NCBI RefSeq assembly: GCF_006715785.1
Contig: NZ_VFNX01000002.1
Span: 682,001 to 746,000, forward strand
Direction of reading: 5' to 3'
Source: Streptomyces puniciscabiei
GTDB taxonomy: Bacteria; Actinomycetota; Actinomycetes; Streptomycetales; Streptomycetaceae
Length of the DNA stretch: 64,000 nt
The position numbers and the translations under genes are program-made. The notes beneath the pieces are model-generated. The model made no database searches and had not been told where the DNA came from. It was given only the letters and a program-made list of their open reading frames with translations. This document shows, piece by piece, positions 8,533-17,594 of the stretch (position 1 is its first letter; every line of letters begins with the position of its first letter).

Positions 8533-9222
8533 TCACGCGACGCCGAGCCGCGCGGCGAGGTCCGGCAGGGCGGTGACGGTCAGGTCGGCCGGCAGTGCCG
8601 TCGAGGGGTAGGGGCGAGCGGTACGGCACAGCCAGGCGGTGGCCAGGCCCGCGCGGGCGGCGCCGTCGAGGTCCCAGGGGTGCACCGAGACCAGCAGTGC
8701 CGCGCCGGCCGGCACTTCCATGGCGTCCAGTGCGTGGGCGTAGGCCTCCCGCGCGGGCTTCCAGCGGCCCGGCCCCGCCACGTCCAGGTGCCTCTCGAAG
8801 CAGTCGGTCAGTCGGGCCCGGCCGAGCACGGCGCGGGTGGTGTCGGCGGAGCCGTTCGTCAGGGTGGCCAGCCGGTACCCGGCGGCGCGCAGGGCCTCCA
8901 CCCCGGCGGGCACGTCCGGATGCAGGGGCAGCTCGGGCAGTCCGGCGAGCACGTGCGCCGCGGCCCGTTCCGGGTCGGTGGCGCCCCCTGTGGCGGCCGC
9001 CAGGGTCCGCAGTCCGTCCCCGGCGACGGCGGCGAAGGACGCGTGACCCCCGGCGAGGGTCAGCGCCACGCCGTCGCGCAGCACCCCGGCGAACCAGGCG
9101 GACAGCAGATGGCCGGGCAGGCCGACCTGCTCCAGACGGCCGGCGAGCGGGGTCATGTCGGTGAGTGTCTCGTTGACGTCGAACACCAAGACCCGGGGTC
9201 GGTCACCGCGCAAGGGGGTCAC
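8533..9222 (-). CDS. HAD-superfamily haloacid dehalogenase-like hydrolase (type II)
   Basis: 229 residues. The HAD motifs are in order: FDVNETLTD (motif I nucleophile Asp with the N-x-T variant of type II haloacid dehalogenases), TLTNGS (motif II), KPAREAYAHALD (motif III Lys) and SVHPWDLDGAARAGL (motif IV). Family members hydrolyse 2-haloacids or small phosphates in the cytoplasm. The ribosome site before the GTG at 9222 is weak, and the gene overlaps the upstream small membrane gene by 20 bp, so it is probably translated by coupling. Its place inside the formate dehydrogenase island has no obvious metabolic logic. Confidence 0.88.
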   Translation of the reverse strand: MTPLRGDRPRVLVFDVNETLTDMTPLAGRLEQVGLPGHLLSAWFAGVLRDGVALTLAGGHASFAAVAGDGLRTLAAATGGATDPERAAAHVLAGLPELPLHPDVPAGVEALRAAGYRLATLTNGSADTTRAVLGRARLTDCFERHLDVAGPGRWKPAREAYAHALDAMEVPAGAALLVSVHPWDLDGAARAGLATAWLCRTARPYPSTALPADLTVTALPDLAARLGVA

Positions 9223-9547
9223 CTCTCGGCGCGGGCAGGGCGACTCCCCGCGCCTCCCGCTCCCGCTCCGCCCGAAACCCCGAATCCTCGCGAGCCTCCC
9301 GCTCCTCCCGGTTCACCCAGGACCAGGTGACGGCCGCCGCGGCGATGCCGATGGGCAGCATGCCGACGATCATGGCGAGGCCCTGTGCCGAGTGCCCCGC
9401 GGCGACGACCCGCTCGGGCCGGTCGGAGGCCGCGGATCGCCGCCGCAGGAGGACCCGGGCGACCACCCCGAGGATCACCAGGGACACGCAGCCCGCGACG
9501 ATGGACTCCAGCGTGAAGACGTTCCCGAAGATGTGACGCTGCCTCAC
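9203..9547 (-). CDS. Small two-helix membrane protein, function unknown
   Basis: 114 residues from GTG 9547. Two hydrophobic stretches (SIVAGCVSLVILGVVARVLL and LAMIVGMLPIGIAAAAVTWSWV) are separated by a basic loop RRRSAASDRPERVV. The C-terminal third is charged (REEREAREDSGFRAERERE). I do not recognise a family. The GTG overlaps the TGA of a 13-codon ORF upstream (GTGA), and its 3' end overlaps the HAD gene, so the three appear to be one compact unit divergent from fdhA. A helper role for the membrane-bound formate dehydrogenase is possible but unsupported. Confidence 0.6.
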   Translation of the reverse strand: MRQRHIFGNVFTLESIVAGCVSLVILGVVARVLLRRRSAASDRPERVVAAGHSAQGLAMIVGMLPIGIAAAAVTWSWVNREEREAREDSGFRAEREREARGVALPAPRGDPLAR

Positions 9548-9585
9548 CGCGCCGCCGCCTCGGCCCCGGCGCCCCCGACGCTCAT
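9544..9585 (-). CDS. Possible 13-residue leader ORF
   Basis: ATG at 9585 with GGGAG seven bases upstream encodes MSVGGAGAEAAAR. It stops at TGA overlapping the GTG of the next gene. The size and overlap suit a short coupling or leader peptide. It could equally be a chance ORF in GC-rich DNA. Confidence 0.25.
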   Translation of the reverse strand: MSVGGAGAEAAAR

Positions 9586-9815
9586 GCGATCACTCCCGTC
9601 ACCTCGTTCGGGACCGAGACCACCGGACATTACGGGCACCCGATACGGTCCGTGCGCCGACACACCGCTGCGGCGGAGTCCCCCGGATCCGCCCCCTCGC
9701 ACCTTCCGGGTCCGTTTGGCCGCGCCCGGCCGGGGTACTCCGCCGCTCGCCAGGGTGAGGGATGCCCTGGCCGCGCGCATCCTGGAGAAGAGTGCCCCGA
9801 GCGGGAGGAGTGGCC

Positions 9816-12800
9816 GTGGGCGTACGCACCTGGATCGACTCCTGGCCGGTGTACCGCCAGCTGACCGGCACCGATCCGCTGGGCCGGGGCGCCGCGGCGA
9901 AGAGCGGGCCCAGCGAGCGCCTACAGCCCCGGGTGGCCACGGCGGACCGGGTGGTGAAGTCCGTCTGCCCGTACTGCGCGGTGGGCTGCGGCCAGAACGT
10001 GTACGTCCAGGACGGGAAGGTCACCCAGATCGAGGGCGACCCGGACTCCCCGATCTCCCGCGGGCGGCTGTGCCCCAAGGGCGCGGCGAGCCTGCAGCTG
10101 ACCACCGGGGACGCCCGCGAGCACCACGTCCTCTACCGGCGCCCGCACGGTACCGAGTGGGAACGCCTGGACCTCGGCACCGCGATGGACATGATCGCCG
10201 ACCGGGTGATCGAGGCGCGCCGGGCGGGCTGGCAGTGGGAGGTCGACGAGACCCGCACCCGGCGCACCCTCGGCATCGCGAGCCTCGGCGGGGCCACGCT
10301 CGACAACGAAGAGAACTACCTGATCAAGAAGTTGTTCACGGCGCTGGGAGCGATCCAGATCGAGAACCAGGCGCGTGTTTGACACTCCTCCACCGTTCCC
10401 GGTCTGGGAACCTCGTTCGGACGCGGCGGCGCGACCACCTTCCAGCAGGACCTGCAGAACGCGGACTGCATCGTCATCGAGGGCTCGAACATGGCCGAGT
10501 GCCATCCGGTCGGGTTCCAGTGGGTGATGGAGGCCAAGGCGCGGGGTGCGAAGGTGATCCACGTCGACCCGCGGTTCACCCGTACCAGCGCGCTGGCCGA
10601 CCTGCATGTGCCGCTGCGCGCGGGCACGGACATCGCCTTCCTCGGCGGCATCGTCAACTACGTGCTGGAGCACGAGAAGTACTTCCGCGACTACATCGTG
10701 GCGTACAGCAACGCCCCGGTGATCCTCCGGGAGGACTTCCGCGACACCGAGGACCTGGCGGGTGTGTTCTCCGGCCTGGACGCCCGGAACGGCTCCTACG
10801 ACAACGCCAGTTGGCAGTACGAGGGCACCGAGGTCCAGGCGGCCTCCGGGGAGCGCGACCAGGAGTACGAGAAGCGTACCCGCGGCGGCAGTTCGGTGAC
10901 CGAGGCGGCACGCGGCGAGGCGCACGGCTCCGGCGGCGCCGTCATCCCCGAGGGCGAGCCCGAGCGCGACGAGACGCTGACCCATCCGCGCTGTGTCTTC
11001 CAGGTGCTCAAGCGGCACTACGCCCGCTACACACCGGAGATGGTCGAGGAGGTCTGCGGGGTGCCGCGGGACCTGTTCCGGCGGGTGTGCGAGCTGGTCA
11101 CCGAGAACTCCGGCCGCGACCGGACCACCGCCTTCGCCTACGCGGTCGGCTGGACCCAGCACACGGTAGGGGTGCAGTACATCCGGGCGGCCTGTGTCCT
11201 GCAGACCCTGCTCGGCAACATCGGCCGGCCGGGCGGCGGCATCCTCGCGCTGCGCGGACACGCCTCCATCCAGGGCTCCACGGACATCCCGACCCTGTTC
11301 AACCTGCTGCCGGGCTACATCCCGATGCCGCACGCCCACCAGAACCAGGACCTGGACGCCTTCGTGCAGGCCGACGCGGCCCACAAGGGCTACTGGGGCA
11401 ACATGCGGTCGTACCTGGTGAGCCTGCTCAAGGCGTACTGGGGTGACGCGGCGCGGGCCGACAACGACTTCTGCTTCGACTACCTGCCACGGCTGACCGG
11501 CAGCCACTCGGCGTACGAGACGGCCATGGCCCAGCGGGAGGGCATCTGCAAGGGCTACTTCCTGTACGGCGAGAACCCGGCGGTCGGCAACGCCAACTCC
11601 AAGCTGATGCGGCTCGGCATGGCGAACCTGGACTGGCTGGTGGTCCGCGACTTCTCGCTGATCGAGTCGGCGACCTGGTGGCAGGACGGGCCCGAGATCG
11701 AGACCGGTGAGCTGCGCACCGAGGACATCCGCACCGAGGTGTTCTTCCTGCCGGCCGCCGCGCACACCGAGAAGGACGGCAGCTTCACCAACACCCAGCG
11801 GCTGCTGCAGTGGCACCACCAGGCGGTCGAACCGCCCGGCGAGGCGCGCAGCGACCTGTGGTTCACCTACCACCTGGGGCGGATCATCCGCGAGAAGCTC
11901 GCCGGGTCCGCCGACGAGATGGACCGGCCGCTGCTCGACCTCACCTGGGACTATCCGACGAAGGGCCGGCACGCCGAGCCGGACGCGGAGGCCGTCCTCG
12001 CCGAGATCAACGGCCATGACGCCGAGGGGAACCCGCTGTCCTCCTACGAGGAGCTGAAGCCGGACGGCTCGACGTCCTGCGGCTGCTGGATCTACTGCGG
12101 TGTCCGCGCCGACGGCGTCAACCAGGCCGCCCGCCGCAAGCCCGGCCGGGAGCAGGACTGGGTGGCCGCCGAATGGGCGTGGGCCTGGCCCGCCAACCGG
12201 CGGATCCTGTACAACCGCGCCTCGGCCGACCCGCGGGGCAGGCCCTGGAGCGAGCGCAAGGCGCTGGTGTGGTGGGACGCGGAGAAGGGCGAGTGGTCCG
12301 GGCACGACGTGCCCGATTTCAAGAAGGACAAGTCGCCCGGTCACCAGCCGCCCGAGGACGCGACCGGTCCGGAGGCGCTGTCCGGCACGGACCCGTTCAT
12401 CATGCAGGCCGACGGCAAGGCCTGGCTGTACGTGCCGTCCGGGCTCACCGACGGCCCGCTGCCGGTCCACTACGAGCCGCAGGACTCGCCGTTCCCGAAC
12501 CTGCTCTACGGCCAACAGCGCAATCCGGTACGGCAGTTGATGCCGTCGCTGCCCGACAACCGCTACCAGCCGAGCGGTGACGAGCCCGGCTCCGAGGTGT
12601 TCCCGTACGTGGCCACCACCTACCGGCTCACCGAGCACCACACGGCGGGCGGCATGTCCCGCTGGCAGCCGTATCTGGCCGAGCTGCAACCGGAGTTCTT
12701 CTGCGAGGTCTCCCCGGAGCTGGCGGCCGAGCGGGGCCTGGAACACGCCGGGTGGGCGACGATCGTCAGCGCTCGCGGGGTGATCGAGGCGCGGGTGCTG

Positions 12801-13076
12801 GTGACGGACCGCATGGCCCCGCTGAGGGTGCACGGGCGCCCGCTGCACCAGGTGGGGCTGCCGTACCACTGGGGTCCCAACGGCTACAGCACCGGGGACG
12901 CGGCCAACGAGCTGCTGCACCTGTCACTGGATCCGAACGTCCACATCCAGGAGTCGAAGGCGTTCGCCGCGGACATCCGCCCGGGCCGGCGACCGCGCGG
13001 TCCGGCCTCGGTGGAGCTGGTGCGGGCGTACCGGGCCCGGGCGGGCATCGACGAGCACACGGGCACCGAACCCTAA
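9816..13076 (+). CDS. fdhA: Selenocysteine-containing formate dehydrogenase alpha subunit (UGA at 10380-10382 = Sec189)
   Basis: GTG 9816 has GGAGGAG five bases upstream. The reading frame is continuous to TAA 13074-13076 apart from one TGA at codon 189, giving 1086 residues. Residues 51-58 plus C86 form the N-terminal 4Fe-4S site (CPYCAVGC, then GRLCPKG). Just before the TGA is AIQIENQARV and after it HSSTVPGLGTSFGRGG. This matches the NQARV-U-HGPTV active site of FDH-N/O enzymes exactly in register. Downstream come the bis-MGD domains (CIVIEGSNMAECHPVGFQW, HVDPRFTRTSALAD, FLYGENPAVGNANS) and the C-terminal dinucleotide-binding domain. No twin-arginine signal is visible, so export is uncertain. 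It should oxidise formate to CO2, with Mo or W coordinated by Sec189, passing electrons to the FeS/NrfD subunits at 4679-6705. selD, selA, selB and tRNA-Sec are adjacent. Confidence 0.95.
10380..10411 (+). promoter_or_regulatory. Bacterial SECIS element directing UGA decoding in fdhA
   Basis: Twelve bases after the UGA, GTTCCC (10395-10400) and GGGAAC (10406-10411) pair perfectly around the loop GGTCT (10401-10405). The E. coli fdhF SECIS, from memory, presents GGUCU in its SelB-binding apical loop 18 nt after the UGA. The same pentamer sits here at exactly the same distance. I do not see the lower stem or a bulged U as in E. coli, so the lower part may be looser. Confidence 0.8.
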
Positions 13077-13079
13077 GCC

Positions 13080-14099
13080 CTACCTGAGCACGATCGAGCG
13101 GGCTCCGCGCGGCACCAGTTCTCCCACCACCGGCGCCCCGGGCACCTCGCCGGCGACCAGCAGGCCGCCGGAGGTCTGGGCGTCGGCCAGCAGCAGCCGG
13201 GTGTCGGCGTCGGAGCCGCCGAAGTCGGTGTGCGGGGCGACCCATGCGAGGTTGCGCCGGGTGCCGCCGCTGACGTACCCGTCGCGGACGGCCTCCCGGG
13301 CCCCGTCCAGGTACGGGACGGCGGCGGTGTCGATCACGGCGGTCACTCCGGAGGCCCGTGCCAGCTTGTGCAGATGGCCGAGGAGGCCGAACCCGGTCAC
13401 GTCGGTGGCGCAGGTGGCGCCGGCCGCGAGGGCGGCTGCGGCGGCGTCCCGGTTGAGCGCCGTCATGGTGGCGATCGCCTGCTCGAACCGCTCGCCGGTG
13501 GCCTTGTGCCGGTTGTTGAGCACCCCCACGCCGAGCGGCTTGGTCAGGCAGAGCGGCTGCCCCGGCCGGCCGGCGTCGTTGCGCAGGAGCCGTTCGGGGT
13601 CCGCGAGGCCGGTGACGGCCATGCCGTACTTGGGTTCCGGGTCGTCGACGCTGTGCCCGCCGCCGACATGGCAGCCGGCCTCGGTGGCGATGTCCAGGCC
13701 ACCGCGCAGCACCTCGCGGGCCAGCTCGAAGGGGAGCCGGTCGCGCGGCCATGCCAGCAGGTTCACGGCGAGCACCGGCCGGCCGCCCATGGCGTACACG
13801 TCGGACAGCGCGTTGGCGGCGGCGATGCGTCCCCAGTCGTAGGGGTCGTCCACGACGGGGGTGAAGAAGTCGGCGGTGCAGACGACCGCGGTCCCCCCGT
13901 GCCTGACCACGGCGGCGTCGTCACCGGTGGCGAGGCCGACGAGCAGCGGCGTGTCGCCCCCGGCGAGCCGGGGCACGCTCAGCCCTGCCACCACCTCCTC
14001 CAGCTCTCCCGGCGGGATCTTGCAGGCGCAGCCGCCGCCGTGCGCGTACTGGGTGAGCCGGACGGGCGCCGGGTGGACCGGTGGGGATGTCGATGTCAT
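13080..14099 (-). CDS. selD: Selenide, water dikinase (selenophosphate synthetase)
   Basis: 339 residues from ATG 14099. LTQYAHGGGCACKIPP holds the catalytic Cys24 and Lys27 (E. coli Cys17/Lys20, usually GCGCK). Then come the ATP-binding glycine-rich and acidic segments: TGDDAAVV, TADFFTPVVDDPYDWG, AANALSDVYAMGG and GGGHSVDDPEPKYG. The C-terminal half has the CATDVTGFGLLGHL motif. It makes selenophosphate from selenide and ATP, the selenium donor for SelA. The active-site residue is Cys rather than Sec. It is tail-to-tail with fdhA with a 3-bp gap, and divergent from tRNA-Sec 37 bp away. Confidence 0.97.
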   Translation of the reverse strand: MTSTSPPVHPAPVRLTQYAHGGGCACKIPPGELEEVVAGLSVPRLAGGDTPLLVGLATGDDAAVVRHGGTAVVCTADFFTPVVDDPYDWGRIAAANALSDVYAMGGRPVLAVNLLAWPRDRLPFELAREVLRGGLDIATEAGCHVGGGHSVDDPEPKYGMAVTGLADPERLLRNDAGRPGQPLCLTKPLGVGVLNNRHKATGERFEQAIATMTALNRDAAAAALAAGATCATDVTGFGLLGHLHKLARASGVTAVIDTAAVPYLDGAREAVRDGYVSGGTRRNLAWVAPHTDFGGSDADTRLLLADAQTSGGLLVAGEVPGAPVVGELVPRGARSIVLR

Positions 14100-14136
14100 G
14101 GCGGCGGTCTCCTGGGGCAGTAGCCTGACGAGCGGT

Positions 14137-14229
14137 GGAGGCGTGTGGGTGCCTGGTGGCCCTCCCGGTCTTCAAAACCGAGGGGCCCGAGGATCTCGGG
14201 CCGGCGGGTTCGATTCCCGTCCGCCTCCG
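14137..14229 (+). tRNA. selC: tRNA-Sec (anticodon TCA)
   Basis: A 93-nt tRNA with selenocysteine-specific architecture. The acceptor stem GGAGGCG pairs with CGCCTCC. The anticodon loop CTTCAAA has TCA at 14172-14174, closed by CGGT/ACCG. A long extra arm GGCCCGAG-GAT-CTCGGGCC has an 8-bp stem. The T arm is GCGGG-TTCGATT-CCCGT. The discriminator is G 14229 and CCA is not encoded (the next bases are TTCACC). The usual eighth acceptor pair is a U/C mismatch here. It is charged with Ser and converted by SelA. Its 3' half overlaps the end of selB on the other strand. Confidence 0.95.
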
Positions 14230-16007
14230 TTCACCGCGTCCGCGCGGCAGCGGCGGCGCCGGTCGTCGACGCGCTCGGTGTGCCCCCGGGCGTCCAGGAA
14301 CTCCAGCAGCGGTACGGCGACCCGCCGGGTGGTGCCGAGCGCACGCCGGGCCTCTTGAACCGTGAAGGGCTGGGGCAGGGTGCGCAGCACGGCGGCGGCC
14401 GCGGTGTCGGCGCCGGGCAGCAGCACGATGCCGTCGGCGATCCGCAGCAGCGCACCGGCCGTGACGGCCGCGGCCAACGCCCTGCGGTCCAGGCCGAGTT
14501 GGGCGAGCCGGCCGGCCTCGGGGGCACAGAAGGGCGCACCGGCGAGGTCCTCGCGCACGGCGTCCACGGCGGCTCGGACGGGCGGGGGCAGGGCGGGGCG
14601 CCGGCCGTCGGAGGCGTACAACCGCCCTTGCCCGCTGCGGAGTCGGGGCGTGGCGTCGGCCAGGGCGTCGACGAGGGCCCGGTCGGGCAGGCCCAGCAGC
14701 CGGCGGGCCGCCTCGCCGGGCAGACCCGGGTCCAGCGGGTGTTCCCTCGCATACCGCTCGACCTCGCCGGCCAGCCGCTCCTTCAGGGCGATCCAGTAGG
14801 TGCCGTCCGCAAGCCAGTCGCCCGTGACGGGTTCGGTGGGAGCCGGGACGCCCATGGCCAGCAGGTCGGCGCGCCGGATCAGTCTGCGGCGGCGCAGTTC
14901 GGCGGCGCCGTCGGGGATTCCGGTCAGGTCGGCGAGTTCGGCGGCGCGGGCCCGGCCGGCGCCGCGCCGGGTCAGCCGGGGTGGCCGTACGTCGAGGACG
15001 GTGGCCGCGCAGGGCATGCGGGTGCCGCCCGGTTCGCGCAGCACCGCGCGGTCGCCGACCCGCAGCGGCAGGCCCCGGGCGAGGGTCAGCCGGGTGGTGT
15101 CCTCGCCGAGCGGGCGGACGGTGACGGGCACGGCGGCGGTGCCGATGTGCAGGGTGACGCGACGGGGCAGGTCAGCGGCCGGCTCGCCGGTGATCCGTAC
15201 GTCGAGGACGTCGCTGTGCAGCCAGCGGTCCGGGGTCAGCAGCACCTGCCCCCGGCGCAGGCCGTCGGTGCCCCGGCCGTGCAGATTGACCGCCACACGG
15301 GCCACCCCGCTGACCGCCGTACGGTCCTCGTGCAGGGTCTGCAGCGCGCGCACCCGGAGCACGGCGGAGCCGTCCCCGGTGACCAGCCGGTCGCCGACGC
15401 GCAGGGTGCCCGCGCCGAGGGTGCCGGTCACCACGGTGCCGTGTCCGCGCACCGAGAAGGCCCGGTCGAGCCACAGCCGTACGTCGGCGTCGGGGTCGGG
15501 GTCGGTCAACTCGCCCGCCAGTCGCGCCAGTTCACCGCGCAGTTCGTCCAGTCCCGCACCGGTGACGGCGCTCACCGCGACCGCGGGGACCTTGCCGAGG
15601 GAGCTGCGGGCCAGCCGGTCCAGGGACTGGGCGCGTACGGCTTCGGGGTCGGCGAGGTCGCTGCGGGTCACGGCGAGGACGGCGTGCCGGACGCCGAGCG
15701 CGTCGAGGACGGCCAGGTGTTCCTCGGACTGCTGCTGCCAGCCCTGGTCGGCGGCGACCACGAACAGCACGGCGGGCACCGGTCCGACCCCGGCCAGCAT
15801 GGTCGGCACGAAGCGCTCGTGTCCCGGCACGTCGACGAAGGCGAGGTGCTCCCCGTCCGGGCCGAGCCGTGTCCACACGAAGCCCAGGTCAAGGGTGAGC
15901 CCCCGGCGGCGCTCCTCCTCGTAGCGGTCGGGTTCCATGCCGGTGAGGGCCCGTACCAGGGCGGACTTGCCGTGGTCGACATGGCCGGCGGTGGCGAGCA
16001 CCCTCAT
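14172..16007 (-). CDS. selB: Selenocysteine-specific translation elongation factor
   Basis: 611 codons from ATG 16007. The GTPase domain shows GHVDHGKSALVRALTG (G1), DVPGHERFV (G3) and AVTRSDLAD (G4 variant). It is followed by EF-Tu-like domains II and III (FSVRGHGTVVTGTLGAG) and the C-terminal winged-helix array that binds SECIS RNA (last one AVLRTLPQPFTVQEARRALG to ARGHTERVDDRRRR). The final 19 codons are antisense to the tRNA-Sec gene (hence the GRESNPP tail), and the TGA stop (14174-14172) is the complement of the tRNA's TCA anticodon. Its ATG overlaps the selA TGA by one base, so selA and selB are coupled. It delivers Sec-tRNA to the UGA in fdhA. Confidence 0.95.
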   Translation of the reverse strand: MRVLATAGHVDHGKSALVRALTGMEPDRYEEERRRGLTLDLGFVWTRLGPDGEHLAFVDVPGHERFVPTMLAGVGPVPAVLFVVAADQGWQQQSEEHLAVLDALGVRHAVLAVTRSDLADPEAVRAQSLDRLARSSLGKVPAVAVSAVTGAGLDELRGELARLAGELTDPDPDADVRLWLDRAFSVRGHGTVVTGTLGAGTLRVGDRLVTGDGSAVLRVRALQTLHEDRTAVSGVARVAVNLHGRGTDGLRRGQVLLTPDRWLHSDVLDVRITGEPAADLPRRVTLHIGTAAVPVTVRPLGEDTTRLTLARGLPLRVGDRAVLREPGGTRMPCAATVLDVRPPRLTRRGAGRARAAELADLTGIPDGAAELRRRRLIRRADLLAMGVPAPTEPVTGDWLADGTYWIALKERLAGEVERYAREHPLDPGLPGEAARRLLGLPDRALVDALADATPRLRSGQGRLYASDGRRPALPPPVRAAVDAVREDLAGAPFCAPEAGRLAQLGLDRRALAAAVTAGALLRIADGIVLLPGADTAAAAVLRTLPQPFTVQEARRALGTTRRVAVPLLEFLDARGHTERVDDRRRRCRADAVNGGGRESNPPARDPRAPRF

Positions 16008-17332
16008 CACGTCCCCCGCTCCTCGGACGGCCGGGCGGAGCGCACGGCATCGGCCAGCCGTTCGTCGTCCCGCTCGGGCACCGCGCGCAGATCCAGCAGG
16101 CAGCGGCCCGCCTCCAGCCGGCCCACCACGGGGACCGGGCCGGTGCGCAGCGCGGCGGCGTACGGTTCGGGCAGGGAGAGTGCCGCGCTGGGCAGGGTGA
16201 CTCCGGGGGCGCCTCCGCCGCCGACGGTGGCACAGGTGTCGACGGCCCGTACGTCGATGCCGTCGGCGGCGAGACCGCCGGCGAGCCGGTGGGCGCGGGC
16301 GCGCAGGCCGTCCGGGTCGGCGGTGAGGGCGAGGGCGGTCGGGGTGGACGGGCCGGTGAGGGTGGCCTCCAGGGCGGCGAGGGTCAGCTTGTCGACGCGA
16401 AGGGCGCGGGCCAGCGGGTGCCGGGCGAGGGCGCGGACCAGGTCCCTCTCGCCCAGCAGCAGTCCGCACTGGGGGCCGCCGAGGAGCTTGTCGCCGCTGG
16501 CGGTGACGAGGGCGGCGCCCGCCCGGAGTTCGGTGTCGGCGTCGGGTTCCTCGGGCAGCGCCGGATGCGGGGCGAGCAGTCCGGAGCCGATGTCGACGAC
16601 GACCGGCACACCCAGACCGGTGAGTTCCGCGGTCCCGGCGGAGCGGGTGAAGCCGGTGACACGGAAGTTGGACGGGTGCACCTTGAGCACGAACCCGGTG
16701 CCGGGGCCGATCGCGGCCGCGTAGTCGGCCGGGGCGGTGCGGTTGGTCGTGCCCACCTCGCGGAGCCGGGCACCGGTCGTGACCAGCAGGTCGGGCAGCC
16801 GGAAGCCGTCGCCGATCTCCACCATCTCGCCCCGGCTGACGACGATCTCCTTGCCGGCCGCGAGGGCGGTGGCGGCGAGCACGAGGGCGGCGGCGCCGTT
16901 GTTGACGACGTGCGCGGCCCCGGCGGACGGCACCCGCTCGTGGAGGGCTGCGAGGGCGGAGCGGCCGCGGCGGGCGCGCACCCCGCTCGCCAGGTCCAGT
17001 TCGACGTCCGTGGGTCCGGCGGCCTCCTGGACGGCCTGCCGGGCGGCGGGCGACAGCGGGGCCCGGCCGAGGTTGGTGTGCAGCAGCACGCCGGTGGCGT
17101 TGATGACCGGGCGCAGTCCGCTCGCGGTGGCGGGCAGCAGGGCCACGGCCGTCTCCGGCACCTGCTCGGGCGGGATGCCGCCCTTCCGGGCCCGTTCCTG
17201 CGCCGCGCGCACGGCGGCCTTCACCACACCGGCACCGAGCCGGTCCACCGCCGCCGACAGCCGGGGATCGCGCAGCAGGTCGTCGGTGCGCGGGATGCGG
17301 CGGCGGGCGTCGGCGCCGTCCGGGGACCGCAC
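16007..17332 (-). CDS. selA: L-seryl-tRNA(Sec) selenium transferase
   Basis: 441 codons from GTG 17332. Key features are the N-terminal tRNA-binding segment RRRIPRTDDLLRDPRL, LRPVINATGVLLHTNLGRAPLS, VNNGAAALVLAA, VVSRGEMVEIGDGFRLPD and SGDKLLGGPQCGLLLG with the PLP-binding Lys. It converts Ser-tRNA-Sec to Sec-tRNA-Sec with selenophosphate, as a PLP-dependent decamer in the family. I chose GTG 17332 because it puts DLLRD about as far from the N-terminus as in E. coli SelA. An in-frame ATG at 17464 behind GGAGG would add 44 low-complexity residues and cannot be excluded. It is the first gene of the selA-selB operon. Confidence 0.95.
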   Translation of the reverse strand: MRSPDGADARRRIPRTDDLLRDPRLSAAVDRLGAGVVKAAVRAAQERARKGGIPPEQVPETAVALLPATASGLRPVINATGVLLHTNLGRAPLSPAARQAVQEAAGPTDVELDLASGVRARRGRSALAALHERVPSAGAAHVVNNGAAALVLAATALAAGKEIVVSRGEMVEIGDGFRLPDLLVTTGARLREVGTTNRTAPADYAAAIGPGTGFVLKVHPSNFRVTGFTRSAGTAELTGLGVPVVVDIGSGLLAPHPALPEEPDADTELRAGAALVTASGDKLLGGPQCGLLLGERDLVRALARHPLARALRVDKLTLAALEATLTGPSTPTALALTADPDGLRARAHRLAGGLAADGIDVRAVDTCATVGGGGAPGVTLPSAALSLPEPYAAALRTGPVPVVGRLEAGRCLLDLRAVPERDDERLADAVRSARPSEERGT

Positions 17333-17594
17333 GGCGGGGTCCGTCGGCCGTACGCATGGCTGTGAAGGTCGTGCGGCCGTGTTCTCGCAGCCTTCCGCAG
17401 GGCCGGCCAGGGGCCGGGCCGCCCCGGTCCGCTGCTGCGCCGCGTTCGCCGTCCGCCGCTCCATGCCGCGCCTGTCCCTCCGGTCCGGCCCGGGCCCGCC
17501 CGGGCTCCCCCATCGTCCCCCAGTGCCCCGGACCGGCCGTTCGACACGCCGGGAGAGTGTTGGCGCGGGCCACGGCCCGGGTACTCGGCGCCGC

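Noticed and set aside
10380..10382. Stop codon splitting fdhA into two genes
   Set aside because: The frame and FDH homology continue without change across the TGA. It aligns with the Sec codon of known enzymes and is followed by a SECIS-like hairpin, with sel genes adjacent.
14172..14229. GRESNPP tail of selB as a conserved protein motif
   Set aside because: It is the known translation of an antisense tRNA T arm, here from the overlapping tRNA-Sec.
14137..14229. tRNA-Sec as an integration (att) site
   Set aside because: No direct repeat of its 3' end, integrase or mobility gene was seen within the window.
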